From a virus, in IMG/VR virus record IMGVR_UViG_3300022725_000034, positions 1 to 64,000 of that record: a stretch of DNA of 64,000 nt. One strand, given 5' to 3'. The first letter of the stretch is position 1. Each line of letters begins with the position of its first letter. The notes beneath the pieces are model-generated. The model was not told where the DNA came from, did not search any database, and saw only the letters and a program-made list of their open reading frames with translations. Positions 46,508 to 53,941 of this stretch are shown in pieces. The position numbers and the translations under genes were made by a program.

Positions 46508-46635
46508 CGGGACTCGGTTGCTCGGGGTGTCGGAGAGGATTTCAGGAAAGTTGTTCACCTGTTGGGGATCTGATACTGGCCACACTGGAAGCTGACGTAT
46601 AAGATTGGGTGACATTCCATCTGAAAGAGCTTTCC

Positions 46636-46950
46636 ATGTTGGACCAGATTGCAGGCATTATTGCCCACTCCCTCGTTCTCCTCACCTTGGGGATTTTGTT
46701 GAACCTGCTGGCGGTGCTGATGGATGAAAGCGCCAAGGCGGGGAAACCGGTTCACCCTATACAGCATTTCAAAGCCAAGCCTTATCGGACAGCACTGGCT
46801 GTGATTGCCTCCTTTGCCGGCTATGGGGCTCTGGCCTCTCAGGGGCCTGTGGAACCACTGACCGCTTTGGTGCTTGGATACGCGGGGTCTGATGTGCTGA
46901 ATCGCCTGATCTCGGCTACCACTGAAAAGATGGCCCGAGGAGCGGCGTAA
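46636..46950 (+). CDS. Holin-like membrane protein
   Basis: A 105-residue protein from ATG 46636 (GTG 46609 is an upstream in-frame alternative). Two to three hydrophobic segments (IAGIIAHSLVLLTLGILLNLL; TALAVIASFAGYGALA; PLTALVLGYAGSDVL) with a charged loop. It is followed directly by the Rz/Rz1 spanin pair, the usual lysis arrangement. It would form membrane holes that release the endolysin. Holin identity is inferred from topology and context. Confidence 0.6.
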   Translation: MLDQIAGIIAHSLVLLTLGILLNLLAVLMDESAKAGKPVHPIQHFKAKPYRTALAVIASFAGYGALASQGPVEPLTALVLGYAGSDVLNRLISATTEKMARGAA

Positions 46951-46953
46951 CCA

Positions 46954-47397
46954 ATGGCTATCGGTGCGGTGGTAGGAGGATTCCTCCGGGCAAACCTCCT
47001 GAGGATTCTGGCAGGGGCCCTGATCGCCGGGGCTGGTTGGTACATCGTCAGCATGATTCAGGAGAATGGCCGCCTGGAGACTAAGCTGGAGCAGGAGGAG
47101 GACAAGGTTGAGGCGTGGGAGTCCCGCTTCGACCAACTCCAGAAGGATCGGAAGACGATTGCCAAGTGGGACAACTGGCTTGCTGAGCAGCGGGCCCTTG
47201 TCCAATCTCAGAACCGGGAGTACAGCCGGCAACTAGAGGAGTTACGGGATGAGGTTACTGGCCTCAAAGACTATCTTGATATGCAGCCTCCCGCTGATTT
47301 TAGGGAGTTCCTGTGCAACTCTGGACTTGTTCTCGGAGAAGCCTGCGAGGACGGTAGCGGAGAGGTATCTTATCGACTGCAAGAAGATTCAGGCTGA
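46954..47397 (+). CDS. Rz-like inner-membrane spanin
   Basis: A 147-residue protein starting 3 nt after the holin-like gene. An N-terminal membrane anchor (LLRILAGALIAGAGWYIVSM) is followed by a long charged coiled coil (about 30-120: LETKLEQEEDKVEAWESRFD) facing the periplasm. This is the i-spanin plan. The Rz1 lipoprotein gene starts inside it in another frame. Together they span the periplasm and fuse the membranes at lysis. Confidence 0.75.
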   Translation: MAIGAVVGGFLRANLLRILAGALIAGAGWYIVSMIQENGRLETKLEQEEDKVEAWESRFDQLQKDRKTIAKWDNWLAEQRALVQSQNREYSRQLEELRDEVTGLKDYLDMQPPADFREFLCNSGLVLGEACEDGSGEVSYRLQEDSG

Positions 47398-47530
47398 CGG
47401 GTTCACCCCCGGCGATGCATGGGATGCCCTGAAACTGCAGCATTCCGAGATAGATCTTTGCAACAATCGACTGAAGTGCGCCCGGGCGGCCAACTCTGCG
47501 GAAGGTGATCTGCCCGAAGATTGCAATTAA
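47249..47530 (+). CDS. Rz1-like outer-membrane spanin lipoprotein
   Basis: A 93-residue protein whose ATG 47249 lies inside the Rz gene in a different frame, the hallmark of Rz/Rz1 pairs. Residues 1-23 (KTILICSLPLILGSSC) form a lipoprotein signal ending in Cys. It is longer than lambda Rz1 and carries extra Cys residues (LIDCKK, LCNNRLKC). Confidence 0.72.
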   Translation: MRLLASKTILICSLPLILGSSCATLDLFSEKPARTVAERYLIDCKKIQADGFTPGDAWDALKLQHSEIDLCNNRLKCARAANSAEGDLPEDCN

Positions 47531-47535
47531 TTTCA
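47522..47535. repeat. Palindrome copy before the thymidylate kinase gene
   Basis: TGCAATTAATTTCA, overlapping the end of Rz1 and ending 5 bp before the AAGGAG of 47550. Confidence 0.65.
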
Positions 47536-47549
47536 AAAAGGAGACAGGT

Positions 47550-48212
47550 GTGGCGGGATTGATTATAGCGGTGGAGGGGTTACCCGGTACCGGCAAGACA
47601 AGCCTTTGCAAGGTGGTTGCTCAAGAGCTTGGAGTTCAGTACACCAAGGAGCCCTACACCCGGGGAGACTGGGGTGGTCACCGAGACCTGCTGTATAACC
47701 CGAATCATTCCCAACGCACCCGAGCCTTTCTGATGATGGCCCAGCGTTCGAGCCATCTTGAAGAATTTGAGGCCATCCCTCGGGCCCACTTTGAGCCCGT
47801 CATCTTTGACCGCTACATCCTCACCACCGTAGGCCATCAGGCCGAGAGCCTTGGTGATGCCCACATGCTTTACAAGTACCAGACCATGGTCGGATTCCGG
47901 AAGCCGGATCTGCAGGTGTACCTGACGGCGCCCCGGGATGTTCGCCTGTCCCGCATGGAGGATCGGGGCGAGAACGATGAACTGGATGAAATGAACACCG
48001 AGTCCTTGGAGGAGCACTTTCACCATGGACTGAAGCTGATGGTTGAGGACGGTGTGCCGGTGACCATCATTGACACCTCGAAGTCCTCTTTCGAGCAATG
48101 CCTGAATATGCTTCTCTCTGACATTAAGGAGATAGTCGATGGAAACCGAGACATTGATACTGTTAATCATAGTAACCGCTCTGACACTGGCCGTAGCCTC
48201 CCTTTGGCTTGA
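47550..48212 (+). CDS. tmk: Thymidylate kinase-like
   Basis: A 220-residue protein; GTG 47550 after AAGGAGAC. P-loop VEGLPGTGKTS (residues 8-18), the DRY-type motif FDRYILTTVG, and the ARxxxR-like lid region RLSRMEDRGEND. These define the dTMP/nucleoside monophosphate kinase family. It would phosphorylate dTMP to dTDP and works with the dUTPase downstream to raise dTTP supply, or handles modified thymidylates. A palindrome copy at 47522 lies just before its ribosome-binding site. Confidence 0.82.
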   Translation: MAGLIIAVEGLPGTGKTSLCKVVAQELGVQYTKEPYTRGDWGGHRDLLYNPNHSQRTRAFLMMAQRSSHLEEFEAIPRAHFEPVIFDRYILTTVGHQAESLGDAHMLYKYQTMVGFRKPDLQVYLTAPRDVRLSRMEDRGENDELDEMNTESLEEHFHHGLKLMVEDGVPVTIIDTSKSSFEQCLNMLLSDIKEIVDGNRDIDTVNHSNRSDTGRSLPLA

Positions 48213-48390
48213 AGTCCAAAAGCTCCGGGGCCGAGCCCTCAGATCGGAGATTCTGCTCAAGAACCTGTACCTTGAGGCAGAAGTTGAGACGACCCCTGAT
48301 GAGGGGCAGGTACAGGAAACCTTCAATTATGGCAACCTGAAAGGAATGTTTGCCCATGGCACTGAACATCGAGAAGAATCCCAAGGCTGA
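48139..48390 (+). CDS. Small membrane protein (83 aa)
   Basis: AAGGAGAT before ATG 48139; it overlaps the tmk end by 74 nt in another frame. One N-terminal membrane helix (LILLIIVTALTLAVASLWLE) and an acidic cytoplasmic tail. Function unknown. Confidence 0.5.
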   Translation: METETLILLIIVTALTLAVASLWLEVQKLRGRALRSEILLKNLYLEAEVETTPDEGQVQETFNYGNLKGMFAHGTEHREESQG

Positions 48391-48652
48391 TAGTCCGAGC
48401 AAATCCGGAGAAGGCCTGCATATCCCCGCCCTGAAGAAGAATCCGGCATGGCCGAAGCTACGGGACCGCCTGAGGGAGTACCTTGAGTGCGTGTACCTGT
48501 ACGACACCGTGAAGTCTTACATACTCGGGTTCGGCAAGGTTGGGTTGAGTAAGGACGAAGCCTTTGACTTGTCACTGTTAACGCAGGAACTGGTCAGAGT
48601 CCACCAATCGGGCAAGCCAGCCCAGAAACTGAGAGACACGCTGTATGACTGA
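48356..48652 (+). CDS. Hypothetical protein with MALxI start (98 aa)
   Basis: ATG 48356 chosen (TTG 48350 is upstream). Starts MALNI, then a disordered Lys/Ser/Pro stretch, then helices (LRDRLREYLECVYLYDTVKS; FDLSLLTQELVRVHQSG). Overlaps both neighbours. Function unknown. Confidence 0.55.
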   Translation: MALNIEKNPKADSPSKSGEGLHIPALKKNPAWPKLRDRLREYLECVYLYDTVKSYILGFGKVGLSKDEAFDLSLLTQELVRVHQSGKPAQKLRDTLYD

Positions 48653-49085
48653 CATGAAGTTTGAACTGATAGCGGAAGGTTTCACCCCGGAATATGCCGA
48701 TGATGGTGATGCCGGCATGGATTGTCGGGCGAGACTGGATGAGGAGTTGATCGTCTTCCCGGGGCAGGCGGAGTTGGTACCTCTCGGGTTCAAGATTGAG
48801 ATCCCGAACAATCAGATTGGCGGGTTCCTGTTCCCGAAGTCTGGCCGGGGCCACAAAGAAGGGCTGATTTTGGGCAACTGCATTGGCGTCATTGATTCCG
48901 GATATCGAGGTGAGGTGATGGCCTCTATCTGGAACCGGAACAGCAACGAGGCCTTGAGGATCAAGCCGGGGCAGAAGGTCTGCCAGATTGTGTTCCTGCC
49001 GATTATCCGGGCGGACCTGTATCACGGCGCCGTTGGCCACACCACTCGGGGAGAAGGCGGTTTCGGTAGCACCGGCATTTCCTGA
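48645..49085 (+). CDS. dut: dUTPase
   Basis: A 146-residue protein with the five trimeric dUTPase motifs: DAGMDCRA, PKSGRGHKEGLI, GVIDSGYRGEV, RIKPGQKVCQI and TRGEGGFGSTG. It converts dUTP to dUMP and pyrophosphate, lowering uracil incorporation and feeding dTMP synthesis. No thymidylate synthase is seen in this window. Last gene of its operon; the next promoter is 9 nt after the stop. Confidence 0.95.
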   Translation: MTDMKFELIAEGFTPEYADDGDAGMDCRARLDEELIVFPGQAELVPLGFKIEIPNNQIGGFLFPKSGRGHKEGLILGNCIGVIDSGYRGEVMASIWNRNSNEALRIKPGQKVCQIVFLPIIRADLYHGAVGHTTRGEGGFGSTGIS

Positions 49086-49093
49086 AAAACTAT

Positions 49094-49121
49094 TTGACTA
49101 AACCTCTAACTTTGGTAGACT
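49094..49121 (+). promoter_or_regulatory. Phage promoter for 49159-52131
   Basis: TTGACT (49094-49099), 16-bp spacer, TAGACT (49116-49121). Confidence 0.85.
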
Positions 49122-49140
49122 AAGAGGGTGGCAAAAATAC

Positions 49141-49157
49141 CGACCTAAGGAGAGTCG
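49141..49157 (+). promoter_or_regulatory. Ribosome-binding site in a hairpin loop
   Basis: CGAC / GTCG stem with loop CTAAGGAGA, 1 nt before ATG 49159. Confidence 0.55.
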
Positions 49158-49158
49158 A

Positions 49159-50943
49159 ATGCTGGAATACATAACCACGGTCTTCACAGACCCTGAAAAG
49201 ATGACCCCTGACCTTCTCGGGGGTAAGGGTTACCACCTCGCCAAAATGGTCTCCATGGGATTGCCGGTGCCACATGCCGGCATTCTCACCACTGCGTTTT
49301 TTGCTAAGCACTTCCATCCGGAAGACGTGAAGTCGAAGAAGACCCTCATTGATGATGTGATGATGGACGAGCTTCGGACCATGCTGGATTCGATCATCTG
49401 GACTATCGAGAATGACCACACCCTGATCTCTGTCCGCTCCGGCGCCAAGATCTCGATGCCGGGGATGATGGATACCATCTTGAACGTGGGCATCACTTCA
49501 AAGACTCGACCGGGCCTGATCGCCAAATACGGTGAGGAGCTTGTCGATGCCTTGGAGATACGCCTGATTCGGATGTATGCCGATGTGGTGTTCGGGGTAG
49601 ACGTTCTGGATTACCCGACCCCGACTCTGGTCAGGGATGAATACCAGCACAAGGTTGGCATCCCGTTCTTCGACACGGTTGAGGAGCAGGTGCTGAATGC
49701 GGTGGTGGCTGTCTTCGAGTCTTGGTACAACGAACGGGCGGTGAAGTACCGGGAGATCAACAACATCCCACACGATATCGGGACCGCCGTTGTACTGCAG
49801 AAGATGGTGTTCGGCAATAAGGACTCCGCCTCCTGCACTGGCGTCTACTTCACTGGAAACCCGAACACCGGAGACACCAAGCACACCGGGGAGTTTCTGG
49901 TGGGCGCTCAGGGTGAGGATGTGGTTTCTGGTGAGGTGACCCCAGACAACGTGGAAGACCTCGACTTTGACGGCCCCCACAAAGGCATGACCCACGCTTT
50001 CAAGCAGTTGGCCGGATACGCCCACTACCTCACCGAGGAGTTCCGGGACATGCAGGATATCGAGTTCACCATTGAATCTGGTGAGCTTTACATCCTCCAG
50101 ACCCGCAGTGCCAAGCGCACGGATCGGGCGGCCCTGAGGTTCGTAACTGAGAAGATCAAGAAGGGGTGGTCCTTTCAAGAAGGCGACAAGGCCCTGAGCT
50201 ACGTCACACCTGAACTGATTGGTCGCATGTTCCGGGAGACGATTCACCCTGACAGCTTGAAGGATCTGCAGGAGGTCTGCTCTGGTCTGGCGGTTGGTGG
50301 GGGCCTTGTCCAAGGCAAGCCGGTATTCGACCGGGAGGACGCCGTGGCCGGGACTATCTTCATGACCGAGTACACGACCCCTGACGATCTGGATGCCATG
50401 TTGGCCTCGGAGGGTGTGGTCACTCGCACCGGAGGTGCTACCAGCCATGCTGCCATCGTTGCCCGGTCACTGGGTAAGCCTGCGGTGGTTGGCTGTGGCG
50501 ACTCTGTGGGTAACGTGATTGGGAACGACTGGATAGTGATCGACGGGGATGCTGGCAAGGTCTACAAGACTCTCGGAGGACAGCCGGTGGTCATGGTGCA
50601 GGGTGAGGCCACCCCGGAGTTCCTTGAGTTCGCCAAAATGGTGTGGGGAAAAGACCTCGACACCAAGACGAACTACGTCAGACCGTTCTCGAACTTGGAG
50701 GAGTCGTCCTGCATTGCCCGAATCTTCGGAGTGGAGTCTACCGTCGCTGGCACCAACACCCCGAAAGACCCGGTGGAGGAAACGGATATTCCTGAGGAGG
50801 TGCTGGCCTTCTTGGAATCCGTGAACATCAAGGAGGAGACGATAAAAGTAATCACCTCCAAGGGGTTCAAGATTTCAGAATCCTGCTATGATAGAGACCC
50901 AGTAGTTGTGGCGTTGAACGAGATTCTGAAGGATAAGGACTGA
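49159..50943 (+). CDS. PEP-synthase/PPDK-like ATP-grasp and phosphohistidine protein without PEP domain
   Basis: A 594-residue protein. Residues 1-330 match the ATP-grasp part of pyruvate phosphate dikinase (LLGGKGYHLAKM, VRSGAKISMPGMMDTILNVG, QKMVFGNKDSASCTG, LYILQTRSAKRT). Residues 390-480 hold the swivelling domain with its catalytic His (TRTGGATSHAAIVARSLGKP). The large TIM barrel that binds PEP/pyruvate in PPDK (about 350 residues) is absent; a short unknown C-terminal domain (about 500-594) replaces it. The protein could phosphorylate its own His from ATP and pass the phosphate to an unknown acceptor, as in rifampicin phosphotransferases. The CsrA-like gene follows after 4 nt. Confidence 0.82.
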   Translation: MLEYITTVFTDPEKMTPDLLGGKGYHLAKMVSMGLPVPHAGILTTAFFAKHFHPEDVKSKKTLIDDVMMDELRTMLDSIIWTIENDHTLISVRSGAKISMPGMMDTILNVGITSKTRPGLIAKYGEELVDALEIRLIRMYADVVFGVDVLDYPTPTLVRDEYQHKVGIPFFDTVEEQVLNAVVAVFESWYNERAVKYREINNIPHDIGTAVVLQKMVFGNKDSASCTGVYFTGNPNTGDTKHTGEFLVGAQGEDVVSGEVTPDNVEDLDFDGPHKGMTHAFKQLAGYAHYLTEEFRDMQDIEFTIESGELYILQTRSAKRTDRAALRFVTEKIKKGWSFQEGDKALSYVTPELIGRMFRETIHPDSLKDLQEVCSGLAVGGGLVQGKPVFDREDAVAGTIFMTEYTTPDDLDAMLASEGVVTRTGGATSHAAIVARSLGKPAVVGCGDSVGNVIGNDWIVIDGDAGKVYKTLGGQPVVMVQGEATPEFLEFAKMVWGKDLDTKTNYVRPFSNLEESSCIARIFGVESTVAGTNTPKDPVEETDIPEEVLAFLESVNIKEETIKVITSKGFKISESCYDRDPVVVALNEILKDKD

Positions 50944-50947
50944 AGTT

Positions 50948-51544
50948 ATGGCATTAATGATCGGAAGAAAAGAAGGCGAAGACCTGTTTATCGAGGACAC
51001 CCGAGTTGAGGTTCTTCAGATCACTTCGTCCCGGCTGTTCACCCTCCGGGTCCATGAAGAATCCGGGCCGGTGGACTATGAGATTGATGATCGGAAGGAG
51101 TACCCGATTTACTTCGAGAAGGAGCACTCGAAAGACTTTGGCAAGGTGGATCGACCTGTGGTGTTCGTGAGTGCCCGACCAAACGGATCGTCTCACTTCG
51201 CCATCATCGGATTGAAGGCGCCTCGCCGGGTGGCCATCATGAGGGGTGAGCTTTATCGCCAGTCCGGAGGAGAGTACCGATTCTCCGATAAGGCCCGAGA
51301 TCAGATCGAGCAAGGGCTTGTTGGCGTATCACTGGACAGCATTACTGAAATCCTGCCGAGGACTACGGTCTACTCGCATCCGAGGGCGAACAGAAGGTTT
51401 GACGACCTGCTATTCCGGATGAACGGCAAGATCGTGGAGGAGGTGTTCACCCTTTCGACCTCTCCCACGCTGGTACGGTCGGAGTGTGTGGCTCCACTGT
51501 ACGAATCAGACAAGGGTCTTGGTTTTGAAATTAATTGCAATTAA
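50948..51544 (+). CDS. CsrA-like RNA-binding regulator with an insertion
   Basis: A 198-residue protein. The start LMIGRKEGEDLFIEDTRVEV matches CsrA strands 1-3 (LILTRRVGETLMIGD...VTVL). Residues 84-104 (FAIIGLKAPRRVAIMRGELY) match CsrA strands 4-5 and the start of the helix (VRIGVNAPKEVSVHREEIY), keeping the Arg that contacts GGA. About 55 extra residues separate the two halves, and about 95 follow. CsrA dimers bind GGA in hairpin loops and block or expose ribosome-binding sites. This phage has many ribosome-binding sites in just such loops. It begins MALMI. The stop region is a palindrome copy (51526). Confidence 0.75.
   Translation: MALMIGRKEGEDLFIEDTRVEVLQITSSRLFTLRVHEESGPVDYEIDDRKEYPIYFEKEHSKDFGKVDRPVVFVSARPNGSSHFAIIGLKAPRRVAIMRGELYRQSGGEYRFSDKARDQIEQGLVGVSLDSITEILPRTTVYSHPRANRRFDDLLFRMNGKIVEEVFTLSTSPTLVRSECVAPLYESDKGLGFEINCN
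51526..51539. repeat. Palindrome copy at the end of the CsrA-like gene
   Basis: TGAAATTAATTGCA, encoding the last residues FEINCN and abutting the loop-type ribosome-binding site of 51556. Confidence 0.65.
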
Positions 51545-51552
51545 GGAGATTG
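51538..51552 (+). promoter_or_regulatory. Ribosome-binding site in a hairpin loop, inside an operon
   Basis: CAAT / ATTG stem with heptaloop TAAGGAG, 3 nt before GTG 51556. It overlaps the end of the CsrA-like gene. Confidence 0.6.
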
Positions 51553-51555
51553 GGC

Positions 51556-52131
51556 GTGAAGCAACTACTGAGCAGTATCCGTGAATGGTTCCGAGGAGCT
51601 TTTACTTTTGCAGAAGGAGAGCCTGCAGCGGAAGGGACGGAGTCTTTCTTTGATGTGGCCCCGAGGGATTTGTTTACCGGGCGGGCCGGCAATGGAAAGG
51701 TGATCCTGCCGCACCCGTATCAATCGGGACCTTTGGTGCTTCACGGTGGACCCTACCGGAGTAAGCCCCATGAATTGCTGGGCGTTCGGCTGGAAATGTC
51801 GGCGCCGGCAGATGACACTATGGTTGTGGACTTCCCGATTGTTGATTTCGGGGTTCCCGATTACGAGGATCTGGTGACCGCTGTCCATAAGGCGTATGAG
51901 CGGGCGCTTGGGGCCAGAGAGCTTTACATCGGATGTACCGGAGGGTTCGGACGCACCGGGTTGTTCATGACCTGCCTGATGGCCCGAGTCATGTTTGAAA
52001 ACGGATTCCCCTTCCCGGATGCCAAGGCCGCCGTCACCTACCTGCGGGCCCTGTATGTCCCGAACGCAGTTGAGACTGCAGATCAGATGGATATGGTTGA
52101 GCGGTATATCAGCGACCTGAACGCCGCATGA
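51556..52131 (+). CDS. Dual-specificity/tyrosine phosphatase-like protein
   Basis: A 191-residue protein; GTG 51556. The signature IGCTGGFGRTGLFMTCL is the P-loop C-(X)5-R-T of cysteine phosphatases, preceded by the general acid region FPIVDFGVPDYED. It would remove phosphate from protein, nucleotide or lipid via a cysteinyl-phosphate. Unusual N-terminal 90 residues of unknown role. With the PPDK-like kinase two genes upstream and a second phosphatase at 53231, it forms a phospho-transfer group. Confidence 0.8.
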   Translation: MKQLLSSIREWFRGAFTFAEGEPAAEGTESFFDVAPRDLFTGRAGNGKVILPHPYQSGPLVLHGGPYRSKPHELLGVRLEMSAPADDTMVVDFPIVDFGVPDYEDLVTAVHKAYERALGARELYIGCTGGFGRTGLFMTCLMARVMFENGFPFPDAKAAVTYLRALYVPNAVETADQMDMVERYISDLNAA

Positions 52132-52134
52132 TTT

Positions 52135-52154
52135 GGGGCCTTCGGGCCCTTTTT
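52135..52154 (+). terminator. Rho-independent terminator
   Basis: Stem GGGCC / GGCCC with TTCG loop, then TTTTT. Confidence 0.75.
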
Positions 52155-52157
52155 CAT

Positions 52158-52185
52158 TTGACAAAACCTATAATTTAGGTAGAAT
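52158..52185 (+). promoter_or_regulatory. Phage promoter for 52213-53914
   Basis: TTGACA (52158-52163), 16-bp spacer, TAGAAT (52180-52185). Core is base-identical to the 6880 promoter. Confidence 0.88.
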
Positions 52186-52194
52186 GAGAGCATA

Positions 52195-52209
52195 ACCTAA
52201 AGGAGAGGT
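52195..52209 (+). promoter_or_regulatory. Ribosome-binding site in a hairpin loop
   Basis: ACCT / AGGT stem with heptaloop AAAGGAG, 3 nt before ATG 52213. Confidence 0.6.
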
Positions 52210-52212
52210 GAA

Positions 52213-53220
52213 ATGTTCTTCAAAGACTACAAGCTGGCTTTCCGAACTCCCCACGATTTATCCGAAGTTCCGTTCAAGGCGGTTAAGGGGAGTCTCGATC
52301 TGCATCACAGCAAGGCCCACCAAGTAGAAGAAGATATCGTCAGCTTCTACAACCTCGTTGCATTGGTGAATCATCAGATCCGGGGCGACTACCACGTAAT
52401 GACCAGCCGTGACGCTGACATTCTCCGGAGAGTTGATGAATTGATGGAGCCGATACTTCGGCGCATGATCAACTACCTGACGGTGGTCTGCATTCGGGAG
52501 TGCCGGCACTACAAGAAGTTCCCAGTGAAGGGAGCGTCGGACAACTGGAACGAGGCCGTTTCCGGGGTAAAGGGTACCAGTGGCTTCGACTGTGTTGAGA
52601 AGGTCTACGCCACGCCAGACCTCAATACCATGAGCCTCCGAGAATTGTTGGAAGGGGCTTCGGCCTGCTTCGGATCCTCGTACTGGGGCGGAGCCTTTGG
52701 AGGTAAGGCTTGGAAGACGATCTCGGACCACACTCTGAAGTTCGTAGCCGGAGAGATCTCGGCGGAAGTCTTCATTGATCAGGCGTTCTCGCTACAGCAC
52801 AACACGACGACCGTCTTCAACAAGTCCGTGATTTACAAGTATGACACTGTGGACAACATCACCACCCTGCTTGATATGCAGGCCCATGGCATCATCGGAC
52901 TTGCTTTCGAGGCCTATGACAGTGGAAAGTGTGACGCCACAAAAAAGCTGATGGAGGAGTTCTACCCGGAGTTCCTGAATCCGGACCTGACCGGTGTGGA
53001 TAAGCCTCTGCTCTCAAAGGTTCCGATGATCGGCGTCAATCTGGGGGCCAAGTCGAAGACTGCCAGCCCCACTCATAAAGCCTTGTGGACCTACCAGAAG
53101 CTGACCGAGGCTGAGGCCAAAAAGATGCTGACGTTCATGAAGTCCACATTGACCATCACCAAAAAGCAACGCTCGGCAGGCAATCACGCTGCCAAGGTTC
53201 AAGTTCTCACTAGCCAGTAA
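52213..53220 (+). CDS. Hypothetical protein (335 aa) in the phosphatase operon
   Basis: Soluble, mostly helical. The first two thirds include conserved-looking His/Asp clusters (LDLHHSKAHQVEEDIVSFYN; YWGGAFGGKAWKTI), which could be a catalytic site, but no family motif is recognised. It lies between two cysteine-phosphatase genes with an 11-nt gap to the second. A substrate or partner of the phospho-transfer group is possible. Confidence 0.6.
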   Translation: MFFKDYKLAFRTPHDLSEVPFKAVKGSLDLHHSKAHQVEEDIVSFYNLVALVNHQIRGDYHVMTSRDADILRRVDELMEPILRRMINYLTVVCIRECRHYKKFPVKGASDNWNEAVSGVKGTSGFDCVEKVYATPDLNTMSLRELLEGASACFGSSYWGGAFGGKAWKTISDHTLKFVAGEISAEVFIDQAFSLQHNTTTVFNKSVIYKYDTVDNITTLLDMQAHGIIGLAFEAYDSGKCDATKKLMEEFYPEFLNPDLTGVDKPLLSKVPMIGVNLGAKSKTASPTHKALWTYQKLTEAEAKKMLTFMKSTLTITKKQRSAGNHAAKVQVLTSQ

Positions 53221-53230
53221 GGAGATTGCT

Positions 53231-53914
53231 ATGTGCCGATGCACACCTAAGCCGGTGCCTTTCCAGATAGGGCACCACACGATTTACGGTACCGGATTCG
53301 GATTCAGCAAGACTGCCTCCGTGTCTGTGAAAGGGTTTGATCTGGGTGTACTGCTGGACTGGAGTGCCGGGTCGGAGTTTCTTCGGGCGGCCAAGCCGTG
53401 GAAGTCCCCCAAAGTGTTCAGCTATGAGATCCGGGATATGAGTGTTCCGGACAACATGGCCGAGTTCCAGAAGCTGCTGGATTATCTGGGGCAGGCCCTC
53501 AAAGATGAGAAGAAGGTGATCGTCGGATGCATCGGCGGACATGGACGCACAGGGCTCTTACTGGCGGCTTTGCACCACCACCTAACCCAGTCCCCAGATG
53601 GGATGAAACAAGTCCGCCAACAGTACTGCAAGAAGGCCATTGAGACCCAGAAACAGATCGACTGGCTGCATGACAATTTTGGACTCGAGAAGGTGGAGCC
53701 CTCCAAGAAGTATGGCCGTGGCAAGGGTAACCAGATCGACTGGTTTGGAGACTCCACGCCCGGGTTCGGAAGCACTGAGTTTGAGAGGCCCGGATTCTAC
53801 AAGGGACGCAAGCAGGCCAACTCCGGAGGTAAGAAGCGGGAGAAGCCTATCGAATTTGAGGAAGGCACTTCGTCACTATTTGACAAAACCCCAATTTCTG
53901 GTAGACTGTGGTAA
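53231..53914 (+). CDS. Second cysteine phosphatase-like protein
   Basis: A 227-residue protein; AAGGAG before ATG 53231. IVGCIGGHGRTGLLLAAL is the C-(X)5-R P-loop, and YEIRDMSVPDN the acid-loop position. The N-terminus has CRC close to the start. The C-terminal third is basic and low-complexity. It is clearly related in plan to the 51556 gene but not a close duplicate. The 53880 promoter sits in its last codons. Confidence 0.8.
   Translation: MCRCTPKPVPFQIGHHTIYGTGFGFSKTASVSVKGFDLGVLLDWSAGSEFLRAAKPWKSPKVFSYEIRDMSVPDNMAEFQKLLDYLGQALKDEKKVIVGCIGGHGRTGLLLAALHHHLTQSPDGMKQVRQQYCKKAIETQKQIDWLHDNFGLEKVEPSKKYGRGKGNQIDWFGDSTPGFGSTEFERPGFYKGRKQANSGGKKREKPIEFEEGTSSLFDKTPISGRLW
53880..53907 (+). promoter_or_regulatory. 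Phage promoter for 53942-59838 (and probably head genes)
   Basis: TTGACA (53880-53885), 16-bp spacer, TAGACT (53902-53907), inside the end of the phosphatase gene. Confidence 0.85.
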
Positions 53915-53921
53915 CAGAATT

Positions 53922-53940
53922 AGGTTTTAAGGAGAAACCT
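53922..53940 (+). promoter_or_regulatory. Ribosome-binding site in a hairpin loop, strongest example
   Basis: AGGTTT / AAACCT, 6 bp, with heptaloop TAAGGAG, 1 nt before ATG 53942. Confidence 0.7.
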
Positions 53941-53941
53941 C

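Larger units (their letters stand above)
44651..46573 (+). pseudogene. Small phage gene split by the IS200/IS605 element
   Basis: The gene starts at ATG 44651 and runs in frame to TTTAT at 44851, where the element begins. After the element the same frame continues from 46508 (RDSVARGVGEDFRKVVHLLG) to TGA 46571-46573. Joining 44851 to 46508 rebuilds an intact 88-residue ORF with no lost or duplicated base, as expected for single-strand transposition. In the present state the ORF reads a few codons into the element and stops at 44893. It is a helical protein (LSHALWKLGIVTFYRNCLQQ, YLLAYCRMVQAGEEAKAMLL) of unknown function. Confidence 0.85.

Noticed and set aside
49498-50448. 316-codon minus-strand ORF opposite the PPDK-like gene
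   Set aside because: The plus-strand frame matches a known family along its length; the minus frame is its complement and has no family pattern.
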